From an uncultured Opitutia bacterium (GTDB lineage Bacteria; Verrucomicrobiota; Verrucomicrobiia; Opitutales; Opitutaceae), in the NCBI GenBank assembly GCA_903881475.1, contig CAIRTK010000059.1, positions 1-64,000 on the forward strand: DNA of 64,000 nucleotides, read 5' to 3'. The notes under the pieces are model-generated. The model was not told the DNA's origin. It worked only from the letters and a program-made list of their open reading frames with translations, and searched no databases. Each line of letters opens with the position of its first letter. The first letter of the stretch is position 1. The translations under genes were made by a program, and so were the position numbers. This document shows, one piece after another, positions 9,155 through 18,870 of this stretch.

Positions 9155-11183
9155 CCGTGCGCCGGATCAGCGCCTGCCAGTCGTCCAGCGAACCGGCGGT
9201 CGCGGCGGCAATTTCCGCCGTGCTCAGGCGGTAGATCAGGATCGAGTAGCCGACCTGGGCGTCGGGCCGGCGCACGCGCAGGTAGTGGCACAGCCGGGCA
9301 AAGCGCAGCTGGTCGTGACGCGTCCAGGCCCGCTTCCATTTTTCCGGGCTGGCCTCGCGGTCCAGCTCGGCCTGGCGCGCGGGATCGTGAAAATAGACCT
9401 CAAAGATCGGTTCGAAGCTGCGCATCCACTGGTATTCCTTTTCCAGGGCCGGGGTCCATTCGCCGCGGATGGGGCTGTCGACATGCTCCAGCGCGGTTGC
9501 GCTGATGCAGTAAATGCCGGCCCGGAGCGGCACCCAGGGCTGGGGAATCTTGAACCCGTTGATAAACGGGAGCCGCCGGGCGTGAATGCCGTAGTAATCC
9601 GGTTCGCCGGAGCCGAAGTAGGAAAGGTACACCGGTTCGCCTGCCGCGTGGGCATCGAGCCACGCCTTCAGCCCGGGCAGATCCTGGCCCCAGTCGAGCG
9701 AGCTGTCCACCAAGTGGCGGTGGCCCTGCTCCGGCCCGCCGGCGATGGGGTTGAAGTAGGCGAGATAGTCGGGATAAATGTGCACGGCTTCCCGGACCTG
9801 CCAGCCGAGGAGCCCGGCCACGACCAACGCCGCGACCGGGCGCCGCCAGTCCAGCCAGCGGCCCAGGATGCCGACCAAGATGAAGAGCACCGGATAGACG
9901 GGCAGGATGTGGCGGTGGCCGATGTTCAGGTGGAGCCGGAGCGAGGCGATCCAGTAGATGCCGAAGAGCGCGAGGAGCGGGGTCACGCGGTACAGGTCGC
10001 CGCGCACGGCGGCCCAGACCGCGCTCCGCCGCCAGCGTGCGAGGACGGCGCCGACCGCCGCGACACACGCGAGCAGCAGGGGGAGCGTGCTCTTGTAGAG
10101 GAACGCGAGCGGGAAGAACCGGACCCAGCCGACCACGCTGTAGGCGCCGTCGAGGAAGGCCGAGCGGTACTCCGACATCTCGATGACAAAGGAAAAGCCA
10201 TAGAGAAACGCCTCGGGCAGCACGTGCCACGCGGCCAGCCGGCGGATGAAGTCCCCTTGCGCGCCAATGTTGCTGAGCGTCGTCTCCCATGGCCGGATAA
10301 AATGGTCCGCCCCGGGCAGCGCGGGGTTGAACGCCGTGTAGCGGAAGCCGAAAAACGCCCAGATCACCAGCACGGCCACCAGCCCCTGTCCCACGGTCGA
10401 GAGGGCAATGGCGCCGAACTTGCCGGCCCGCGTGGCGAACGTGCGCCCGGCCAGGGCGAGCGGCTCCGGGGCCCAGGCGCGCACCAGCGCCATGATCATC
10501 ATCATCGGGAGCAGCAGGACCGCCGAGAATTTCGCCACGCACGCCAGGCCGAACAGGAGTGCGCTCAGCACCCACCAGCGGGCCCGCGGATCGTGCAGGT
10601 GCCGCCAGTACGCGCCGACGGAGGCCAGGAAGAAAAAAACCATGCAGACGTCGGAGGTGACCAGGGCGCCATGCGCGAGGAAGTTGGGGCAGAAGGCAAA
10701 GAAGCCCAGCGACACGAGGCCGCCGGCGGGGCCAAAGAGCCGCCACGACCAGCCGAGGACGAGCAGGCCGGTGGCCACGCTGAACAGCGCGATCATCGCG
10801 CGGCCGGCCATCAGCCGCGGAAAATGATCCTCGCCGGTTTCGTAGAAAAACTGGTGGCCGAGGATCCAGGCATCGGAGGTCCGCCAGTAGGGATTGCCGG
10901 CCGGCGCGGGAAATTTCGCCCCCTCGAGCCACGCCGGCAGGGCGGCCCAGCGCTGCGGCAGGTTGCCGTTTTCGGGCTGGATCCGGTAGTCATTGAAGTG
11001 CCAGTACGTGAAGCCCCCGGTGAGGTGCGCCAGCTCGTCGGCGGTCACGCTCTCCCCGCGCTTGCTGCCGACGGCCAGCAGCCAGTGCAGCGCGAGCAGG
11101 GTGGCCATCACGGCGAGCAGCACCGGGCGCGTCCGGTGCAGGACGACGGCCGGTCGGGCCAGCGGGACGGAAGGCGGATTCAT
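9135..11183 (-). CDS. Glycosyltransferase family 39 (PMT-like) membrane protein
   Basis: A 682-residue protein. After an N-terminal membrane segment it has TADELAHLTGGFTYWHF, the D-E acidic loop of PMT/ArnT-type GT-C enzymes, then RIQPENGNLPQ. Later segments include LNIGHRHILPVYP and VDSSLDWGQDLPGLKAWL, both common in bacterial GT39 proteins. The last roughly 150 residues are soluble and probably periplasmic. It converges with the TMTC-like gene and is transcribed away from the methyltransferase at 11255, with 71 bases between the two start codons. Expected reaction is transfer of a sugar from polyprenyl phosphate to an extracytoplasmic acceptor. Confidence 0.82.
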   Translation of the reverse strand: MNPPSVPLARPAVVLHRTRPVLLAVMATLLALHWLLAVGSKRGESVTADELAHLTGGFTYWHFNDYRIQPENGNLPQRWAALPAWLEGAKFPAPAGNPYWRTSDAWILGHQFFYETGEDHFPRLMAGRAMIALFSVATGLLVLGWSWRLFGPAGGLVSLGFFAFCPNFLAHGALVTSDVCMVFFFLASVGAYWRHLHDPRARWWVLSALLFGLACVAKFSAVLLLPMMMIMALVRAWAPEPLALAGRTFATRAGKFGAIALSTVGQGLVAVLVIWAFFGFRYTAFNPALPGADHFIRPWETTLSNIGAQGDFIRRLAAWHVLPEAFLYGFSFVIEMSEYRSAFLDGAYSVVGWVRFFPLAFLYKSTLPLLLACVAAVGAVLARWRRSAVWAAVRGDLYRVTPLLALFGIYWIASLRLHLNIGHRHILPVYPVLFILVGILGRWLDWRRPVAALVVAGLLGWQVREAVHIYPDYLAYFNPIAGGPEQGHRHLVDSSLDWGQDLPGLKAWLDAHAAGEPVYLSYFGSGEPDYYGIHARRLPFINGFKIPQPWVPLRAGIYCISATALEHVDSPIRGEWTPALEKEYQWMRSFEPIFEVYFHDPARQAELDREASPEKWKRAWTRHDQLRFARLCHYLRVRRPDAQVGYSILIYRLSTAEIAAATAGSLDDWQALIRRTVTGGAP

Positions 11184-11254
11184 GCGGAGCGAGACAAAAA
11201 CGTGGACTCAGCATCGCGTGCGCGCGACGCTGCAACAAGCCAGAACCCTGATTC

Positions 11255-12001
11255 ATGAACGCGGAAGAATACACGAACCTGGACCGAGTCGAAGGGGAGC
11301 ATTGGTATTATTCCGGCAAGCGCCGGTTCGTCCGGGACTGGCTGTGCCGGGTGCGCCCGCCGCAGGCCGGGGACGTGCTGCTGGACTGCGGGGCCGGGAC
11401 CGGGCGGTTTGCGCTGGAAATGCAGCCGCTGTGCCGCGTGCTGGTGCTGGACGACCATGAGGAGGCACTGCGGCTGCTGCGCACGCGGTTCAAGCCGGAG
11501 CAGATCCTGAGTTTGTCGGGCGACACGGTGCCGCTGCCGGACGGCTCGCTGGAATATGTCACGGCGCTCGACGTGCTCGAGCATGTGCCGGACGACGCGG
11601 CGGTGGTGCGGGGATTCCACCGGCTGCTCAAGCCCGGCGGCCTCGCGGCGGTGACGGTGCCGGCGGGAATGGCGCTGTGGAGCGACTGGGACGTCGCGCT
11701 GCATCACTTCCGCCGCTACCACCGCGCCCAGCTGGCCGCCCTGTTTCCCATGGAGGCCTGGGAGATCGTCTACGTCAATTACACCAACGTGCTCGTTTAT
11801 CCCGCCGTGTGGGCCGTGCGCAAATGGCGGGCGCTGCGCCGCCGGCTCGGCTGGTCCGGGCCGGCCGCCCGGACCGAGGACCGGTTGCCGCCGCGCTGGC
11901 TGAACGGACTGCTGCGCTCCGTGTTCGTCGGCATGGCCAAATGGCACGTGCCGTTTCATTTCGGCGTCAGCCTGGTGCTGGTCGCGCGCCGCCGGAGCTA
12001 G
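11255..12001 (+). CDS. Class I SAM-dependent methyltransferase
   Basis: A 248-residue soluble protein. LLDCGAGTGRF (about residues 43-53) is the SAM-binding motif I, LDDHE the acidic end of strand 2, and ALDVLEHVPDD with LLKPGGLAAVTVPA the Methyltransf_11 post-motifs. HHFRRYHRAQL is typical of methyltransferases found in polysaccharide loci. Transcribed divergently from the GT39 gene; its 3' end runs into a large inverted repeat before the convergent gene at 12139. Likely methylates a glycan or lipid-linked intermediate, inferred from location. Confidence 0.85.
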   Translation: MNAEEYTNLDRVEGEHWYYSGKRRFVRDWLCRVRPPQAGDVLLDCGAGTGRFALEMQPLCRVLVLDDHEEALRLLRTRFKPEQILSLSGDTVPLPDGSLEYVTALDVLEHVPDDAAVVRGFHRLLKPGGLAAVTVPAGMALWSDWDVALHHFRRYHRAQLAALFPMEAWEIVYVNYTNVLVYPAVWAVRKWRALRRRLGWSGPAARTEDRLPPRWLNGLLRSVFVGMAKWHVPFHFGVSLVLVARRRS

Positions 12002-12140
12002 GAACGAGGATCGATTTACGAGGGACGACTTCGCAAGCGCAGCCTTGCGCCAAAATCCTCCCTCGATTCCGGCTCGCATAATCGCGTGTTACACGGGCCG
12101 TCGCCCTCTTCCCTCGTAACTCGAACCTCGTAAATTTCCT
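12000..12140 (+). repeat. Imperfect inverted repeat filling a convergent intergenic gap
   Basis: The left arm (12000-12027, AGGAACGAGGATCGA then TTTACGAGGGA) pairs with the right arm (12110-12140, TCCCTCGTAA then TCGAACCTCGTAAATTTCCT) with a few gaps and mismatches. The word CGAGG plus TTACGAGG is reiterated. The element spans the whole space between two convergent genes and touches both stop codons. It may act as a bidirectional 3'-end hairpin. Confidence 0.75.
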
Positions 12141-14388
12141 ACGGGCGCAGGCGGACCAGCGCGAGCTCGGCCCCGGCGGCATTGCGCACGATGAGGAACG
12201 TGCGCTGCGGCGAAAACCCGCGCCCGCCGCGGTTGAAGTAGATCGCGACCTCGGCCGGGCCGGGCAGCGCCAAGGGCCACGTGCCGGCCGCGGGCCGGCC
12301 CCGGGCCTTGCCCTCTAAGTCGATCGGAGTGACTTCCACGCGGGCATTGGCGGACGAAAGAACCAGCGGCGGGTTTCGGTGATCATCCATCTCCGCCAAC
12401 TCCACACTCGCGACCGTCTGGCCGACCGGCAAGAGCAGTTCGAATTTCACCAAGGCATAGGGGCCGGGATTCTTGGAGGGGTCCGCGGCCTTCTGCTGGA
12501 AAATCTCGCCGGTGAGAAAGGCTGCCACCGTCCGTCCGCGGCGCACGCGGAACTCGAAGCCGTCGATCACGAAGGCCGTCTCGAAGCGGGTCATGACGTA
12601 GTCATAGAGCGGGCCGGCGGGAGCGAAATGATGCGTCCGGAGGTACTCGAGATGGTCCTGCTGCACGATTACACAGGCGCGCGGATGGCTTTCGAGCGCG
12701 CGGATGATCGCCTGCTGCTGGGTGGCATCGAGCAGCGAAAACCAGTGGGTGACATTCGTCAGCGTGGGCGAAGGCAGGCCGGACCAGAGGTTGAGGCTGA
12801 ACATACCGGGCAGCGAAAAGAGCATGTCGCTGTGCGCGTTCGCGTTGAACATGAGCAACTGGTAAAGCGCCGTCGTGCCGTCGGGCAGACGCACGCTCTC
12901 GGCCCCGGGCAGGTCGAGCGAACGGCTGTCGAGATACCGCCGGCCAATCAGGCCCAGGCTGCGGCCGGTCCATGCGGCGAAAACCACGAGCAGCCCGGCT
13001 AGTCCGAGGCGGAGGATCCGGGTCGGGGCCGGTGGGAAAATCCGGCCGTACCGCGGGACGAGCCACGTCGCCGCCTGCCACGCGCCGATGGTGCCGAGCG
13101 GTAGGGCGAGGAAGGTGCCCCAGGCGATCTGACTGCCTGGCACGGGAAACGCATGGAGCCACTGGCCGAGGAACACGAGTGCGAGCCAGCTGCGCGCGAG
13201 GACGACGGAGGCCGCCTCGCCCTCCAGCGGCCAGATGAAAAACCACAGGCACGACACGGAAAAGGCGAGGACCGGATGGTCCGGGCTGCTGTCCGGGAAT
13301 TGCCAGATCGCAAGGGCGAGCCCCACGCCGGCGGCCAGCCTTAGCCCGGCCACGCCGGTGTCCACGACCGCCTTGCTCCACCAGCCAAAGCGCAGGCCCC
13401 CCCAGGCCAGGACGAACAGACCGAACGAGACGAGGGCGGCGGCGCGCGAGCCGGCCGGCCAGGGAAAGGTCAGGCTGAAATGCCCCGGGTGCTGCAAAGG
13501 ACCGAGAATCACGCCCTGCAGCAGCTCGCCGGGCGTTGTGCCGCGGGCAAAGACCACGCCGAGGACCACCACGGCCACGCCGCTCCCGGCGGCCAGGGCG
13601 GCCAGACCGGAACGGAGCCCGGCCTGTGGACCGGTCTGGCGGCCGAGGGCGACGGCCACGGGAATCGCCGCGAGCGCGAAGATCGCGGCGTAGGTCTGCA
13701 CCCACTCGGTGCCGAGCAGCGGCCGCATCAGCGCGAAGGGCAGCAGGAGCAGCCCGCCGGCGACCAGCCACGGCGCCCAGCGTCGTAGCGGCTCGCTGCG
13801 GGCGTGCAGGAGCAGCAGTCCGACCGAGGCCAGCGTGGCAAACGCTCCGATGTTGATCTTGGTCAGCAGCAGGACGGTGCTGCCGGCTCCGGCCAGCACC
13901 GCCCAGGCGGTCCAGCGTCCGGTGGCGAGCCAGCGGCCGCCGAGGACGGCCATGATGGCCGTGGTAAGGGCAATCAACCCGCCGGGATGGCTGGGTTCGC
14001 TGATCATGATCCAGAGATACGCGAACACCGCCGAGAGCACGGCCAGCATGCTGGCGATACTCCGCGTCGCCCGCCAGACGGTCCACGCGGACAGCGTGGC
14101 GGACCCGCTCCAGGCGGCGAGCGTCAGCAGCCTTCCGGCGGTGTGCGTCAGCGGCAGCCCCAGCAGATTGAGCCCGTAGTAGAACACGTAGGGGAACGGG
14201 CCATACTGCGTGTAGACCTCGCGGTAGAGCCGGCCGTGCTCGGCGAAATTGCGCAGCGAGATCAGCACGTAGCCCTCGTCGTCGTAGAACATGAACGAGC
14301 TGAACAGCCACAGGCCCGCCACCACGGTCAGCGCGGCGGACGCGAGCACGAGCAGCAGAAACGGCAGCCTGATCTTAGTCGCGCCCAA
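12139..14388 (-). CDS. GT-C type membrane glycosyltransferase-like protein
   Basis: A 749-residue protein. An N-terminal signal-anchor is followed by FMFYDDEGYVLISL (D-D-E acidic loop near residue 38) and YGPFPYVFYYGLNLL, a pattern common to GT39-like enzymes of glycan loci. About ten further hydrophobic segments follow, then a soluble C-terminal region of about 270 residues that is probably periplasmic. Its ATG lies 14 bases inside the end of the upstream GT2 gene, so the two are almost certainly co-translated. A GtrB-like lipid-sugar synthase overlapping a GT-C enzyme is the layout of O-antigen glucosylation and arabinosylation systems. It is the last gene of the seven-gene minus-strand block. 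Confidence 0.75.
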   Translation of the reverse strand: MGATKIRLPFLLLVLASAALTVVAGLWLFSSFMFYDDEGYVLISLRNFAEHGRLYREVYTQYGPFPYVFYYGLNLLGLPLTHTAGRLLTLAAWSGSATLSAWTVWRATRSIASMLAVLSAVFAYLWIMISEPSHPGGLIALTTAIMAVLGGRWLATGRWTAWAVLAGAGSTVLLLTKINIGAFATLASVGLLLLHARSEPLRRWAPWLVAGGLLLLPFALMRPLLGTEWVQTYAAIFALAAIPVAVALGRQTGPQAGLRSGLAALAAGSGVAVVVLGVVFARGTTPGELLQGVILGPLQHPGHFSLTFPWPAGSRAAALVSFGLFVLAWGGLRFGWWSKAVVDTGVAGLRLAAGVGLALAIWQFPDSSPDHPVLAFSVSCLWFFIWPLEGEAASVVLARSWLALVFLGQWLHAFPVPGSQIAWGTFLALPLGTIGAWQAATWLVPRYGRIFPPAPTRILRLGLAGLLVVFAAWTGRSLGLIGRRYLDSRSLDLPGAESVRLPDGTTALYQLLMFNANAHSDMLFSLPGMFSLNLWSGLPSPTLTNVTHWFSLLDATQQQAIIRALESHPRACVIVQQDHLEYLRTHHFAPAGPLYDYVMTRFETAFVIDGFEFRVRRGRTVAAFLTGEIFQQKAADPSKNPGPYALVKFELLLPVGQTVASVELAEMDDHRNPPLVLSSANARVEVTPIDLEGKARGRPAAGTWPLALPGPAEVAIYFNRGGRGFSPQRTFLIVRNAAGAELALVRLRP

Positions 14389-15322
14389 GGGTCCGTTTGA
14401 CGATGTACTGCGGCCGGTGCTTCACCTCGTCGTAGATGCGGCCGAGGTATTCGCCGAGCACGCCGATGCCGATGAGCTGGATGCCGCCGAGGAAGAGGAT
14501 CAGGGTCACGAGGGTCGTGAAACCCGTGGCCGCGGTCTCAATGCCGAGGATGCGCCGGATGGCGAAGAACACGCCCGCGGCGAAACCGATGCCGGCGACA
14601 AAGAGCCCGCAATAGCTCAGCAGGCGGAGCGGCAGGTAGGAAAAGCTGAACAGCCCGTCCATCGCATAGCGGACGAGCCGGCGGAAGCTCTGCTGCGGCT
14701 GGCCGGCGGCCCGCGGTTTTCGGTCGTAGGGCACGTCGGCGGTCGTGAACCCGATCCAGGCCCGCAGGCCGGGAAAAAACCGGTGCCGCTCCGGCAGGCC
14801 GTTGAAGGCCTCGAGCGCGGCGCGCCCGAGCAGGCCGAAGGTCCCGGTGTTCGGCTCGATCGGATAGTCGGTGAGCCGGCCGTAGAGCGAGTGAAACAAA
14901 TCGAAGCCTGCGCGGCGCAGGCCGGTTTCGCTGCGGGAGCGCCGCGAGGCCCGCACGATGTCGGCGCCGTTGCGCCAGGCGGCCACGAGTTCCGGGATGA
15001 CCTCGGGCGGATCCTGCAGGTCGGCGTCCATCGTCACGACCGCGTCGGCATCAGCCGTGCGCGCCAGCCCGGCGGACAGGGCGCTTTGAAACCCGAAGTT
15101 GCGGGACAGCTCGACCAGCCGGAACCGCGGGTCCTGCGCCGCCTGCGCGCGGATCAGGCCGGCCGATTGGTCGCGGCTGCCGTCGTCGACGAGCACGGCC
15201 TCCCACCGGCAGCCCGGCTGCGCAGCAAACAGCGCGGTCAGCCGCGCAAGCAGCTCGGGCAGCACGGCCTCCTCGTTGAACACGGGGATGACGATCGCGA
15301 TCTTGGGTGTGGTGGCGGACAT
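14375..15322 (-). CDS. GtrB-like polyprenyl-phosphate glycosyltransferase (GT2)
   Basis: 315 residues. IAIVIPVFNEEAVLPEL opens a GT-A fold; VLVDDGSRDQS and TMDADLQDPPEVIPEL (D-A-D) bind the nucleotide sugar and metal; LSRNFGFQSALSAG is characteristic of DPM1/GtrB/ArnC enzymes. Two C-terminal membrane helices (about residues 235-300) match GtrB rather than soluble DPM. Known family chemistry: NDP-sugar plus polyprenyl phosphate gives polyprenyl-phosphate sugar on the cytoplasmic face. It overlaps the downstream GT-C gene by 14 bases, its probable consumer. Sugar identity not readable. Confidence 0.88.
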   Translation of the reverse strand: MSATTPKIAIVIPVFNEEAVLPELLARLTALFAAQPGCRWEAVLVDDGSRDQSAGLIRAQAAQDPRFRLVELSRNFGFQSALSAGLARTADADAVVTMDADLQDPPEVIPELVAAWRNGADIVRASRRSRSETGLRRAGFDLFHSLYGRLTDYPIEPNTGTFGLLGRAALEAFNGLPERHRFFPGLRAWIGFTTADVPYDRKPRAAGQPQQSFRRLVRYAMDGLFSFSYLPLRLLSYCGLFVAGIGFAAGVFFAIRRILGIETAATGFTTLVTLILFLGGIQLIGIGVLGEYLGRIYDEVKHRPQYIVKRTLGRD

Positions 15323-15418
15323 GGCGTGATTCGCTGTAAGGCAGGCGGACAGGATTGAGACTGGGGATTATCCGTCACAGGGCGAGCACAAGCGGGGTGC
15401 CGCGGCCCGAACGGACGG

Positions 15419-17122
15419 TCACTCCGGCAGCGCGCGGAGGCGACGGAGGGCGAGCCCAAGCAGGCCGGCCAGCAGCACCGGGACGAACCAAGCGGGCACC
15501 GCCACGACGTCGCCGAAAAATGCCAGCCCGTGCAGAAGTTTGCCGGCGAGATTCATATCGGCGCTCCAGTTGTAGCGGGAAGGCAGGCCGGCGGGAGCCC
15601 CGGCAAGAATGAAAGCCAGGTCCGGGGTCCGGCTCTGAGCGTAAAACTGCAGGGCCATCCCGAGGCAGAAATCCACGGCTGCGCCCGCGGCCACGGCGAG
15701 CTGCCAGCCGCGCCCCAGGACCCGCCAGCGCGCAGCGAGGTAGGCCAGGCCGAGCACGAGCACGGCCTGGAGGCAGATGTGGGCGAGGCCCCAGTGGTCG
15801 CGCGCGCCATGGACGGCGATGCCCAGCAGGATTGCCCCGCCGGCAAACCACAGCCAGAAGCCGCGCGGTCGCGCGTCCGCCGCGCGTCCGTCGCGGAACA
15901 GCCGCACCGCGAGGGTGAGCCAGGCGACGCTGCCGAAGAGAAAGAGCAGGTTCACCTGGTACAGTTGGAAAAACCAGTCCCGGGCATAGCCCCACGGGCT
16001 GCCCTGGGTGATCAGCGCCGGATCCAACGTGCGCAGGAAGTGCGGCACGAGGGTGTCGCGCAGGTTGAGCGCGATCTTGAGGAGCTGGTTGCCCTGCCGC
16101 GCCTCCGGCACGGCGACGGTCGAATTGGAGAACAGGGTCGTGTGCGCGCCATAGACGGCGAGCGACCAGCCGAACCACGTGGCCAGGATCAGGCCGCCGA
16201 TCAGCCCGAGCCGGCCGGTCTGCCGCCACCAGGCGGGATCACGCCAGCGGGCGTGGTTCAGCCCGAGCCATGCGCCGGCGAGCAGGACGACATAGGGCCC
16301 GGCGGAATAATGCGCGAGCAGGCCGGCGGCGAGACCCGCCGCGCAGAGCGGTCCGGCCGAGGCCGGGGCTCCGGGATCGTTCGCCCGCAGGAAAAAATAC
16401 AGCCCGGCCAGGATGAAGAAGGCCGCGATCAGCTTGGTCCATGCGAAGGTGGCGTTTTCCACGAACGACGGATTGAGCATGAGGAGCACCGTCAGCACCG
16501 CGATGGCGGCCCCGCCGCCGCCCGTCCGGGGGAGGAAACGGCGGGCGAGCAACCCGGCGGGCAAAACGACGAGGCAGTTGAGCAGGGTGGTGACGAGCTG
16601 GTAGCCGGCAAAACTCACGCCCGGAACCGCCAGCAGGGCGCCCGTGACCAGGTTCGCTAGCGGCGGCCGCGCGGGCAGCGCATTGAAGCCGAGGAATTTC
16701 GCCTGGTACGGCCAGCGTTCGATAAAAAAGCGCAGGCGCTCCCAGTGCTCAAACCAGTCGCCGGCCCAGCCACCTCCGGAGTAGGAGACGACCAGCAGGA
16801 GCCAGCTCAGGCACCAACCCGTGACCAGCAGGAGCCCGATGAGCAGACCCCGGGCATCGCTGTCGCGGAGCACGGCGCTGAGCGGGCGCAACCGGGCGAG
16901 CAGGCCGGCGGCGGCCAGCAGCGGCAGCACCCCGAAGGCCGCGAGCGGCAGCCGGAACACATAGATGGCGAAGGCGGCGAGATAAACGCCCAGCAGGGAG
17001 AGCAGGACCGAGGCGCAGAGTTTTTCCGCCGGATCCAGGGCGAGCCGCGCGGCCAGCGGCCACGCGAGGCCGAACGTGACCCCGAAAAACAACAGCAGGC
17101 AGGCGGTGAAGGACAGCAGCAT
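15419..17122 (-). CDS. GT-C type multi-pass membrane protein
   Basis: 567 residues, almost entirely hydrophobic segments separated by short loops. GWAGDWFEHWERLRFF follows the fourth segment and is followed by ALPARPPLANL, a loop seen in bacterial GT39-like proteins (R-P-P-L-x-N). Starts five bases after the stop of the upstream membrane protein (17128) and lies 96 bases before the GtrB-like gene. Probable extracytoplasmic glycosyltransferase, based on topology and context only. Confidence 0.68.
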   Translation of the reverse strand: MLLSFTACLLLFFGVTFGLAWPLAARLALDPAEKLCASVLLSLLGVYLAAFAIYVFRLPLAAFGVLPLLAAAGLLARLRPLSAVLRDSDARGLLIGLLLVTGWCLSWLLLVVSYSGGGWAGDWFEHWERLRFFIERWPYQAKFLGFNALPARPPLANLVTGALLAVPGVSFAGYQLVTTLLNCLVVLPAGLLARRFLPRTGGGGAAIAVLTVLLMLNPSFVENATFAWTKLIAAFFILAGLYFFLRANDPGAPASAGPLCAAGLAAGLLAHYSAGPYVVLLAGAWLGLNHARWRDPAWWRQTGRLGLIGGLILATWFGWSLAVYGAHTTLFSNSTVAVPEARQGNQLLKIALNLRDTLVPHFLRTLDPALITQGSPWGYARDWFFQLYQVNLLFLFGSVAWLTLAVRLFRDGRAADARPRGFWLWFAGGAILLGIAVHGARDHWGLAHICLQAVLVLGLAYLAARWRVLGRGWQLAVAAGAAVDFCLGMALQFYAQSRTPDLAFILAGAPAGLPSRYNWSADMNLAGKLLHGLAFFGDVVAVPAWFVPVLLAGLLGLALRRLRALPE

Positions 17123-17127
17123 GGGTA

Positions 17128-18777
17128 TCAGGGTTGGCCGGGAGGGACGGATTTAACGGCATCCAGCCGGTCATTGCGCACGAAGAGACGGGTGCCGTCG
17201 AGGTCGGCGACCAGCGTGTAGCGGGCCCGCACCCAGGCGCGCAGCGGGGGGAACGACTCGTGCGCCCGCTCGCGGTTCACGTAGGCAAAGTTACCCGGCC
17301 CCACGGCATCGGCGAACACCGGCGGATTGGCGGCCTGAAAATCCTCGAGGTAGCGCCGGAGAAAATACGGCTGAAGCGTGCTGGGGTAAATCTGCGCCTC
17401 GGTTTGCGCCTGGCGCGTGGCCTGGGGCCGGCCGGCCTCCACGTAGAGCGCGCACCGCCAGCCCCAGACGGCGAGCGGTTCGCCCGGGTTGGAATAGGCG
17501 CGCACGAGCGCCACCAATTCCTGGCGGGCCGGATTGACCCCGGCGGAATTGATGGCCGCGAAGGGGTCGAATCCGCCCGCCCGCAATGCCATCTGGGGAA
17601 GAAGGCCGCAGCCAAGGAAGAGGCCGGCCATGAGCAACCGGTTTCGGGCCGCGGCCGGCGTGGCCTCGGGCCGCCATCGCAAGGTCAGGGCCGCTCCAGC
17701 CAGCCAGAGCAACGGCAGCACCATGAGCTGCAGGTGATGCGCCGAGGGCCGGCGCGGGGCGAGGGCGCTGAAAACACCGACGGCGAACACCAGGAGGGCG
17801 GCCGTGGGGACGGTGCGACTGCGCCGGAAGCCGAGTCCGGCGACAAAGAACCCCGTGCCCACGAGCCAGAACGCGAGATAGCCGTCCGAGAGCGCATTCT
17901 GCCATTGCCCGGCCGCGCTCGCCCACCACGAAAACTGCGGCGCCCCGACATACGCGAAGTTCCGGAGGATATAGGGCACGATCAAATGCTCGGTCTGCCG
18001 GGTGAGCACGGCGAGGCTCAGGCAGGCCAGGGCAGGCAGCAGCGCACCGATGACCAGGGGAGTGAGGGAGCGGGCCCGGCCGGCGCGAGATTCGCGCACG
18101 GCCACCAGCGCCCACAGTACGGCGGCGATCGGTGCCGCCTGGAGCTTGGCCCAGGGCACTGCGCCCAGCAGCAGCCCGGTCAGCCACGGCCATCGCGGCG
18201 CCGGTGCGCGGCCCTGGCGCACGGCGGCATAGCCGGCCGCGGCGAGCAGCAGTCCGGGCATGAGCTCGGTTGAGTAATGCGCGAAATCCGGATCGGTCGT
18301 GAATCCCGCGGCTGCGAGCGCGGGCAGCAGGGCGACCCGGGCCAACGCGGCGCCGGCCGTAAGCGCGAGGGCCTCGCCGACAAAGACCACCGAGGCAAAA
18401 ACGACGGCCAGGGCGATCAGGCGCGACACGGCATAACTCGCATAACCGTCGGCCCACGCGGCCGGCAGCAGGGGATAATAGTCGAGCGGTCCGGCGGTGG
18501 CGCCATCCACGGATCGCCAGAAAACGGGGTCGTGGCGCAGGGTGAGGGCTCCGGCGATGAGCTGGCTTTCATCGGGATTCAGCGGGTGCGTGATCCACAG
18601 GAGCGGCCAGCGGAAGCACACCAGGATCGCGGCGGCGAGGCCCCACCATTTCCAACCGAGGGAAGCGGCCGCCCCGGGCTCGCGCACGGCGCGCAGGCTC
18701 CAGCCCGTCGCCAGCAACAGCAAAACCCAGCCCAGCGCGGCCGGAAAAAAAACCGCTGTCCGGGCCGCCAGACTCAT
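17128..18777 (-). CDS. GT39-like membrane glycosyltransferase
   Basis: About 549 residues from ATG at 18777; an in-frame ATG at 18807 would add ten. HPLNPDESQLIAGALTL near residue 70 carries the D-E acidic motif, followed by DGATAGPLDYYPLLPA and, later, DPDFAHYSTELMPGLLL. These match the PMT_2 type of bacterial GT39 proteins. The soluble C-terminus of about 130 residues includes WGWRCALYVEAGRPQATR, a segment recurring in this kind of protein. Five bases separate it from the downstream membrane protein. Confidence 0.75.
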   Translation of the reverse strand: MSLAARTAVFFPAALGWVLLLLATGWSLRAVREPGAAASLGWKWWGLAAAILVCFRWPLLWITHPLNPDESQLIAGALTLRHDPVFWRSVDGATAGPLDYYPLLPAAWADGYASYAVSRLIALAVVFASVVFVGEALALTAGAALARVALLPALAAAGFTTDPDFAHYSTELMPGLLLAAAGYAAVRQGRAPAPRWPWLTGLLLGAVPWAKLQAAPIAAVLWALVAVRESRAGRARSLTPLVIGALLPALACLSLAVLTRQTEHLIVPYILRNFAYVGAPQFSWWASAAGQWQNALSDGYLAFWLVGTGFFVAGLGFRRSRTVPTAALLVFAVGVFSALAPRRPSAHHLQLMVLPLLWLAGAALTLRWRPEATPAAARNRLLMAGLFLGCGLLPQMALRAGGFDPFAAINSAGVNPARQELVALVRAYSNPGEPLAVWGWRCALYVEAGRPQATRQAQTEAQIYPSTLQPYFLRRYLEDFQAANPPVFADAVGPGNFAYVNRERAHESFPPLRAWVRARYTLVADLDGTRLFVRNDRLDAVKSVPPGQP

Positions 18778-18870
18778 GGGACCGATCCGGCGCGAGGCCG
18801 GACGCAAGCGACCGGGCTTCCCGCCGGTCCGATAACCGGTGCGGGAAAAAGCGCAGCGAGTCCGGTCGGT

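Noticed and set aside
9285-11258. 657-codon plus-strand open frame opposite the GT39 gene
   Set aside because: Composition is rich in Arg, Glu, Gly and His with no hydrophobic pattern, exactly what the antisense of a high-GC membrane gene produces; the minus-strand product has strong family motifs.
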